Shown: in pieces, positions 58,262 through 64,000 of the stretch | Layout of the letters: each line of letters begins with the position of its first letter | Numbering within the stretch: position 1 is the first letter of the stretch | Assembly (NCBI GenBank): GCA_032622095.1 | Contig: CP136062.1 | Span: 136,914,351-136,978,350 of the forward strand | Reading direction: 5' to 3' | DNA: 64,000 nucleotides | Origin: Siphonodentalium dalli | Lineage: Eukaryota; Mollusca; Scaphopoda; Gadilida; Siphonodentaliidae | Notes under the pieces: generated by a model | Database searches by the model: none | Told to the model about the DNA's origin: nothing | The model's input: the letters and a program-made list of their open reading frames with translations, nothing else | Program-made: the position numbers and the translations under genes

Positions 58262-58816
58262 ATGGCCACACAGAAGGTCGCCGACACTTATCTGTCAACG
58301 GACTTGGGTAGCATCCTATCATGGACAATTAACGACGACAAAACGGTTGATCTTCAGCAGAATTACATCAAAGCATTCACAACAAAGAACAAAAAGTCAA
58401 TCAATATCTTTAACAAAATAAGGACGATCGAGAAGAAAATAAAGCGAAAATTCAATAAAGCGGCCAGGAGGACACCACGCCCACTTGGTTTAGATGATTC
58501 CATTGATTCCGACAGTTGTGTTCCTTCTGAGAATATAGAAACATATCGCGATCGTTTGGAGACTGTCACATCATCAAAATGTGCACCACAGTTATCAGAA
58601 ACCGATAGAGCACCATCTACTGAAACCCTGACATCTACCCCAAAGCAATGTAAAGGCAAACATGCAGAAACCAGAGTATATATAGTCCATTGCGACGACA
58701 AAACAACCCATATCCCAAATGTCGACAAACATGCTGCAAAGAGAAAGATGAAAAACTTCACGAAACTTTTCCACACAGACGAGGAACCGAACGTACAGGT
58801 TCTTGCCAATGTATGA
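58262..58816 (+). CDS. Hypothetical protein of 184 residues, last exon
   Basis: The ATG immediately follows a good acceptor (TTTACCTTTCAG), so the preceding exon or exons may be purely 5' UTR. The product is hydrophilic: an acidic N-terminal third, a basic stretch at about residues 40-72 (KKIKRKFNKAARRTPRP), then a Ser/Thr-rich segment and a charged C-terminus. No signal peptide, membrane span or known domain. The stop is at 58814-58816, and ATTAAA at 58988-58993 is a possible poly(A) signal. The reverse strand is open over 148 codons, so the reading frame is not proof of coding. A short hydrophobic stretch just past the stop is encoded in another frame. Confidence 0.4.
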   Translation: MATQKVADTYLSTDLGSILSWTINDDKTVDLQQNYIKAFTTKNKKSINIFNKIRTIEKKIKRKFNKAARRTPRPLGLDDSIDSDSCVPSENIETYRDRLETVTSSKCAPQLSETDRAPSTETLTSTPKQCKGKHAETRVYIVHCDDKTTHIPNVDKHAAKRKMKNFTKLFHTDEEPNVQVLANV

Positions 58817-59213
58817 AGAGACTGTTGGTCTTGCTAATTTTCATTTTGAGTGCTATATATATTTATAGAATGGTTGATATAATTTAACCATATTGGTTGC
58901 CGAATGTTTCTGTTTTATTTGTGCTATTTTGTTGTAATGTTGTTACCGTATGGCTGTTAACAATTGTATATATTATATCGGTCAAATATTAAAGTGCTAT
59001 GAAGTATTCCACACTTTGAAACGTTTTACCTACCCGCCATGGCCCATTGCTTATTCGACGATGGTGTACTTTTAGGGAGTAATTGTCGGTTCTTCTAAAT
59101 GGCAAGCCGAGGTCAATATATATTGACTCGTGACCATAACGTCTTGTCTTTTCATGACACAATAGTCGTGGACGACCGCAAAAATGTGTTTCTCAACCAA
59201 ATGTGGTTTATAC

Positions 59214-59784
59214 TGTAGCAGAGAATTTTCAATTTAATTTCAGAATCATGGAAATTTCAGTTTATTGTATATGCCGTCAATCTCCGCGGTTTGATCACGA
59301 TGTTTTACCCCAAAATGTCCGTGGAGAGATGTTTTTTTCCGGGGGGAAGGCACGTTGAGTCGCTGTATTTGTCTATTCTCAGTGCCACATATCGTAAATT
59401 GTTTCGTTGATTCAAAAGAGGCACAATGAACGCATAATATAGTGTTTTGTTGGTTCTTCTCTGTCAATTGTGTTACTAGAAGTAACAAAATATGACTTAT
59501 ATTGTAGCAGAGCATTTTCAATTTAATTTAAGAATCATCCATCGTGGACATTTCAGTCGACGCTGTATATGACGTCAATCTCCGCGGTTTTATCACACTT
59601 TACCCCAAAATGTCCGTGAAGTGATGTTATTCTGGAGGGAAGGCACGTTGAGTCGCTGTATGTGTTTGTCTATTCTCAGTGCGGTATATCATAAATTGTT
59701 TCGTTGATTAAAAATTTGCACAGTGAACACATGCTATAGTGTTCTGCTGGTTGTTCTCTGGCAATTGTGTTACTAGAAGTACCA
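59214..59784. repeat. 289-bp tandem duplication, diverged
   Basis: Two adjacent copies (59214-59490 and 59503-59784) share TGTAGCAGAG, TTTTCAATTTAATTT, GTCAATCTCCGCGGTTT, GGCACGTTGAGTCGCTGTAT and TTGTGTTACTAGAAGTA in the same order, with many substitutions. No function recognised. Confidence 0.75.
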
Positions 59785-59957
59785 GTATAGGAAATTGAAC
59801 TTTCTTGAGTCGGCAATCTGACCTACCTCATGGGGAGGGAGCGAAGTTGCAAAGTTCGAAGTCACCCCCAAATGAGCTTCTTTTATGAAAATGCTAATCC
59901 GTGAGAGAATATGCATTTATATATATTTTAATATGTTTTCCTTTTTTATTGTTTCAG

Positions 59958-60571
59958 CATCTCAATCACAGATCTGCCAGATGATTTACTAATTTCAGTC
60001 TTCAGACTCTTCATTATCGACGTACTATTATTACTTGTCGGCCCAATATGCAAGCCTTTAAATACTGGTGGAGGATACACATGAACTATGGAGAGCACGA
60101 ATTTCCACATATATTGTCTTCAGGTAACACAGACTTAGACAGCATTATTTGCCACTCGAAAGTATTCGCAACCTTTGAAATTGCATACGCAGATATCAGA
60201 GTTGAAACATTCTGGACTACATTCTGGTTCGATGTTCCACGTATGCGCATATATTGAATACCGTAAACCAGACAGGGTCTAACATTTCAACGCAATGTTT
60301 CTTACCCGGATTGAAAAATATTGAGTTCCTCGACATAATTATTCGAATACCGTCATCTGTATCAAACGAATGTTTTATCCCCATAAAATGTCGGAAGCTG
60401 CAATTATTATATAAGTCGTATACAGCAATACATCTGCTGCCATGCTAAACCGGATTACCGAAAATTCGTCAGCTCTTGAATTATTTGATAGTTGATACCG
60501 ACGGAATTCCACTGACGTTAAGGGAATGTCTTCAATTGATGAACAATCTGTCAAAATCTCTGTCGTTTTAA
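59958..60571 (+). pseudogene. F-box/LRR-like relic
   Basis: After an acceptor (TTGTTTCAG) the first frame reads ISITDLPDDLLISVFRLF, then DVLLLLVGPICK, a good fit to an F-box (LPxxLLxxIF...VCK). It stops at 60082-60084. The open frame continues in another phase (60048-60257, rich in Trp and Phe). From 60254 a third phase runs to 60571 with LPGLKNIEFLDII and, after one stop codon, LPKIRQLLNYL, resembling leucine-rich repeats. Two frameshifts and an internal stop indicate a pseudogene of an F-box substrate adaptor (SCF ubiquitin ligase). An intact gene with unrecognised introns is a less likely alternative. Confidence 0.4.
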
Positions 60572-61215
60572 AGTACATTATAACTGAATGATTATGCATG
60601 TGCAAATAAATGAATGATTTCGGAAATAGCAATGCGTGTATGGAATTGAAGTATGCTTTTTCGTTTAATTTCTATAGGTTTGTAACATTGGATTGAATGT
60701 CAAACATCGCATCCCAATCATCGGCAGATTAATTTAACAGTCCATACGTGTGGCGGGGAATATATTCGACTAGTGGGAATGATCATTCCAAAGGGATTTC
60801 GGACGACAGTCCCCATATTATGTGTCTTTAGTCATAAAGCTGTTACTACTCGTGCATAACAATTCATTCTTGGTATATGTTTTTGTTGAGAAGTGTGACA
60901 TGTTGGTATACATTTTCTATTTACCCTACTCATACTTTTAAAACTCGGATCATAAGAACGGTGTGAGGAGTGTTAACGTCAAATTATTTAATTCTGCACG
61001 ATGCAGTACGTAATTTATAATTTTTAATACAAGTTAGGGAAAAGTACACGAATTATAGTATTTTTATATAGTATATATAGTATTAATTGTGTTGTTATCA
61101 GGTTTATAGTCAATGGTATAGGCTCGATGATTGCACACAAGCTCGCCTACACGTGCTTCACTTCTTGAAATATAAATCCTAACTACGGATATGACAATAC
61201 GCAACTGATAAAAGC
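60572..61215. other. Intergenic, nothing recognised
   Basis: AT-rich sequence without supported features. Confidence 0.4.
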
Positions 61216-63085
61216 TCACAGAGATCCCAGATGGTTTCAATTACACTATCGCGTACGAATGGTTTGATGCCCTCGATTTGGTATTATACTTGAACCATCG
61301 TAGAAAACCCATTTCTTAAGTTTCGCAAACCTGGCGTTTAGGGGCTAGCTAGGGGTGCTCCAAAAACCCCAAAACCAATTTTCAATTACACTATCGAGTA
61401 CATAAACATTTTTTTTATATTAAATATCCAGTAATATTCACCGATCATAAAAACATAACTTAAGAAATGAAATTACCTGGCGTTTATAGATATAAGAAGG
61501 GGCGTTTTGGTACACAACCCTCCTGCCAGATGTTTATCTTTTAGTTATAGTACAGACGATATTGACGAAACCTTACAGAAAATGACTTAATTTCACACAA
61601 GTTATCTTCTTTGTTATGTTTCCTAACTTATTTTCGAATACAAACAAGCACAAATTATGGAGATCCAGACACCAGACAAGATGGCTTCCGTTTTGAATAT
61701 GTACCATATTAGATTGATCTGCATGTTACAACCAGTCATATGGCTGATGGATCGTTTCATGTTTTTATTTTCAATAACAAGGCATTGCATTTTCCAGAAA
61801 CGAAGACACGGAACTCCTAATCCAAGATGGTTATCAAAATGTCGTCCAAAATTGCAAAAAATTATTGATAACTGCAAAGATATTTTTATAAATTGTTTCC
61901 TGTTTGGTAAAACAGATGGTCGATTGTTGTATGATTCTTTTTTTCTCAACACAGAGTACCACCCATATAAGTAAATAGGCAAACTCTATGATTACATGCA
62001 ATACCCTAAAAATTCAAATTTACATACATTCGGTACATAAATTGTGAAAAGGATAGAAAAGAGTTATGCAACTTTCTCAAGGATATAACATATAGGACAA
62101 TCCAAGTGTTCCATTTTAGGGGGAAATAAAGTCAAATACTTCATCTTGGTACAATCGGATAGACAAATTATATCACAAATACCTTGGTCGGTGCGTTCTG
62201 GCCTTTCATGTGATCGGATACCACAGGAGACCATAATGGAAATAATTTGTCTCTAGAACTTTTTCATATTTTTATTTCTGGAAATTTTTATTTTGTTTAA
62301 TAATTTCTTGCCTGGAATCATAGTTTTGCTTATTTCATAGTCTGGGTGGTACCATGTGATGAGAAACAAGCATATCACAATCGACCGCCATTGTTAACCA
62401 ACAGGAAACAAGTTACCATTTCTGGGAAGTGTTTTGTTCTCCGATTTTCGAAGCCATTTTGGTTGCTTGTATTATGAGTTCTATGTTGTCCTTTGTGGGG
62501 AAAAAAAACGCCTTGTTATTGTGAATAAAAACATAAAGCTACCCATCATCCATATTATGGGTTGTAACATGCAGATCAAACTGACCTGACACATATTCAA
62601 AACGACTGCCATATTGGACGCCATCTTGTCTGGCGGATAGACGTTCATCTTTTGTGCTTGTTGATATTCGAAAAATGCTAGGAGACATTACAAGGAAGAT
62701 AACTGGTTGTGGTTGGGTGAAATTAAGACATTTGCATGGTATAAGGTTTCGTCAATATCGTCTGTACTATAATTAAAAGTAAACATCGGGCATGATGGGG
62801 TTGAGTACCATATATAAACGCCAGGGAATTTTGTTTCTTAAGTTATGTGTTTATGATCAGTAAAACATTAGTGGATATTTAACACAAAAAATGTAGATGT
62901 ACTCGATAGTGTAATTGAAAGTTAGTTTAGACGGTTTTGGAGCGCTCCTCGCTCCATAAACGTCAGGACTGTGAAGCTAAAGAAATAGGTTTTTGACGAT
63001 GGTTCAACGGTGATACCAAATCGAGGGCATGAAACCTACATGTATCGTGCACGATAGTGTAATTAAAACACCCAGGGCTCTCGGT
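61216..63085. mobile_element. 1.87-kb fold-back element
   Basis: The left arm (61216 to about 61980) and right arm (about 62330-63085) are diverged inverted repeats. Matching pairs include TTCAATTACACTATCG and CGATAGTGTAATT, GGTACACAACCC and GGGGTTGAGTACC, GACGATATTGACGAAACCTT and AAGGTTTCGTCAATATCGTC, and GTTTCCTGTTTGGT with ACCAACAGGAAAC. The terminal motif occurs twice in each arm (61236 and 61381; 62905 and 63052). Frames at 61623-61982 on both strands fall inside an arm and are not taken as genes. Confidence 0.75.
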
Positions 63086-63351
63086 CTATCACATGTGTAG
63101 ATCATATATAGACAACACCAATTTGTAGCCATTTTGGAATGGCAAAAGATGAGTAGCCACAATAAATTGCAACACGACCTCACATGTGCTCCCCTGAAGT
63201 CTCTGCGGGCTACTGATATGCACTATGATCGGTACAGTATATAAAGACATTTTACTAAATTAACTAGATTTAATACTTTTCCGAGAATGTCTTTATATGC
63301 ATGTACTACTCGGGTGTGTTTTCTTCTTCTGTTTGTCAGGGATGTGCTGAA

Positions 63352-63558
63352 TGCTGTAAAGACAATTGTATTCCTAGCAATAGGCCCTTGGGTCAGAATT
63401 TATATTTTAATTATGCTAATGTGATTTTCTGGTTACCAGGCAAAAGCAAACGAAAAATACTGTCAATCACCATCATTCCTAGGACACCTACATCGAGAAA
63501 ATACACTAAAGTATCAATCGGTAATATGTTTAAAACAAGTACAAAAGTTCATAATTGA
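63352..63558 (+). CDS. Possible Cys-rich exon, unrecognised
   Basis: Follows a pyrimidine-rich acceptor (TTCTTCTGTTTGTCAG). It encodes GCAECCKDNC, then a basic stretch (GKSKRK), ending TSTKVHN and TAG-like termination at 63558. Short, with no family match; an alternative donor, TCG/GTAATA, is at 63520. Could be chance. Confidence 0.2.
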   Translation, partial: CCKDNCIPSNRPLGQNLYFNYANVIFWLPGKSKRKILSITIIPRTPTSRKYTKVSIGNMFKTSTKVHN

Positions 63559-64000
63559 GAGCGCTCTTTATTGTCCACCGCTTTTACCATGGACGCTCTT
63601 TAACATTTGATCTTTGCTTACCGACAACAATCAAAACGTGCTGAAACTTCCTCATTTCAACAGTCGACAGCTGGCCATCAAGACATCACATTGGTCCTAT
63701 CTCAGATAAAAATCCAAACGATAAAACCAGAAGATATGTCATTTTAGTTGCAACGGAATAAAGATATAATTGTAATTTAAAAAAGAAATAACCCAACCCA
63801 TTTACGACAAAAATTAAATGGATAGAAAACCGTGTATGTGTATTGTGATCAAATGAGTCCCTGGATCGCAGATCTTGTAGGAACCAATTCTCGATTCATC
63901 CATTTAATTTAGTCATACCATATATATTAGATAAAATATCTGATCACACGTTGGAATCTAAAATGGAACCGCAATAGACTTTCTAAAATATTGCCTACAT
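63559..64000. other. Window end, nothing recognised
   Basis: AT-rich sequence with no supported feature. Confidence 0.4.

Noticed and set aside
58363-58809. 148-codon minus-strand frame with hydrophobic segments
   Set aside because: Antisense to the 184-residue candidate, which has a good acceptor next to its ATG; no splice support on the minus strand.
61623-61982. 105- and 119-codon frames on opposite strands
   Set aside because: They lie inside an arm of the fold-back element and have no recognisable domain.

Overview
The window looks like nuclear DNA of an invertebrate animal, most likely a bivalve or related mollusc. Genes are split by GT-AG introns, the DNA is AT-rich, and coding exons are islands in a sea of short non-autonomous transposons. 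Many of these are palindromic, and some carry tandem cores and a GC-rich tract of the kind reported from bivalves. The species cannot be fixed from sequence alone. Left part (1-8731, + strand): the 3' portion of a gene for a polydactyl C2H2 zinc-finger protein. Exon 1034-4124 encodes 16 fingers, mostly in pairs. It joins in phase to a last exon, 6890-8731, encoding an acidic Ser/Glu/Thr-rich tail with 31-residue tandem repeats. The 5' exons lie outside the window. Middle (26905-52759, - strand): a complete prolidase (PEPD, Xaa-Pro dipeptidase) gene. I assembled it as 16 coding exons in one unbroken frame of 496 residues, with every metal ligand present. It is convergent with the zinc-finger gene. 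The 18 kb between the two stop codons holds no convincing gene, but does hold a 2.79-kb near-perfect tandem duplication and stacked MITEs (TTAA-flanked piggyBac-like, TA-flanked mariner-like, 8-bp-TSD hAT-like, Helentron/HINE-like). The PEPD introns carry the same families. Right part (52.8-64 kb, + strand): a decayed LINE fragment just upstream of PEPD, then candidate exons of one or more unrecognised genes (56682-56913, 57523-57592, 58262-58816) behind a TATA-like box, a frameshifted F-box/LRR-like relic (59958-60571), and a 1.87-kb fold-back element (61216-63085). Nothing here forms an operon. The regional theme is intense colonisation of introns and intergenic DNA by small hairpin-forming transposons, including nested insertions that expose their target-site duplications.
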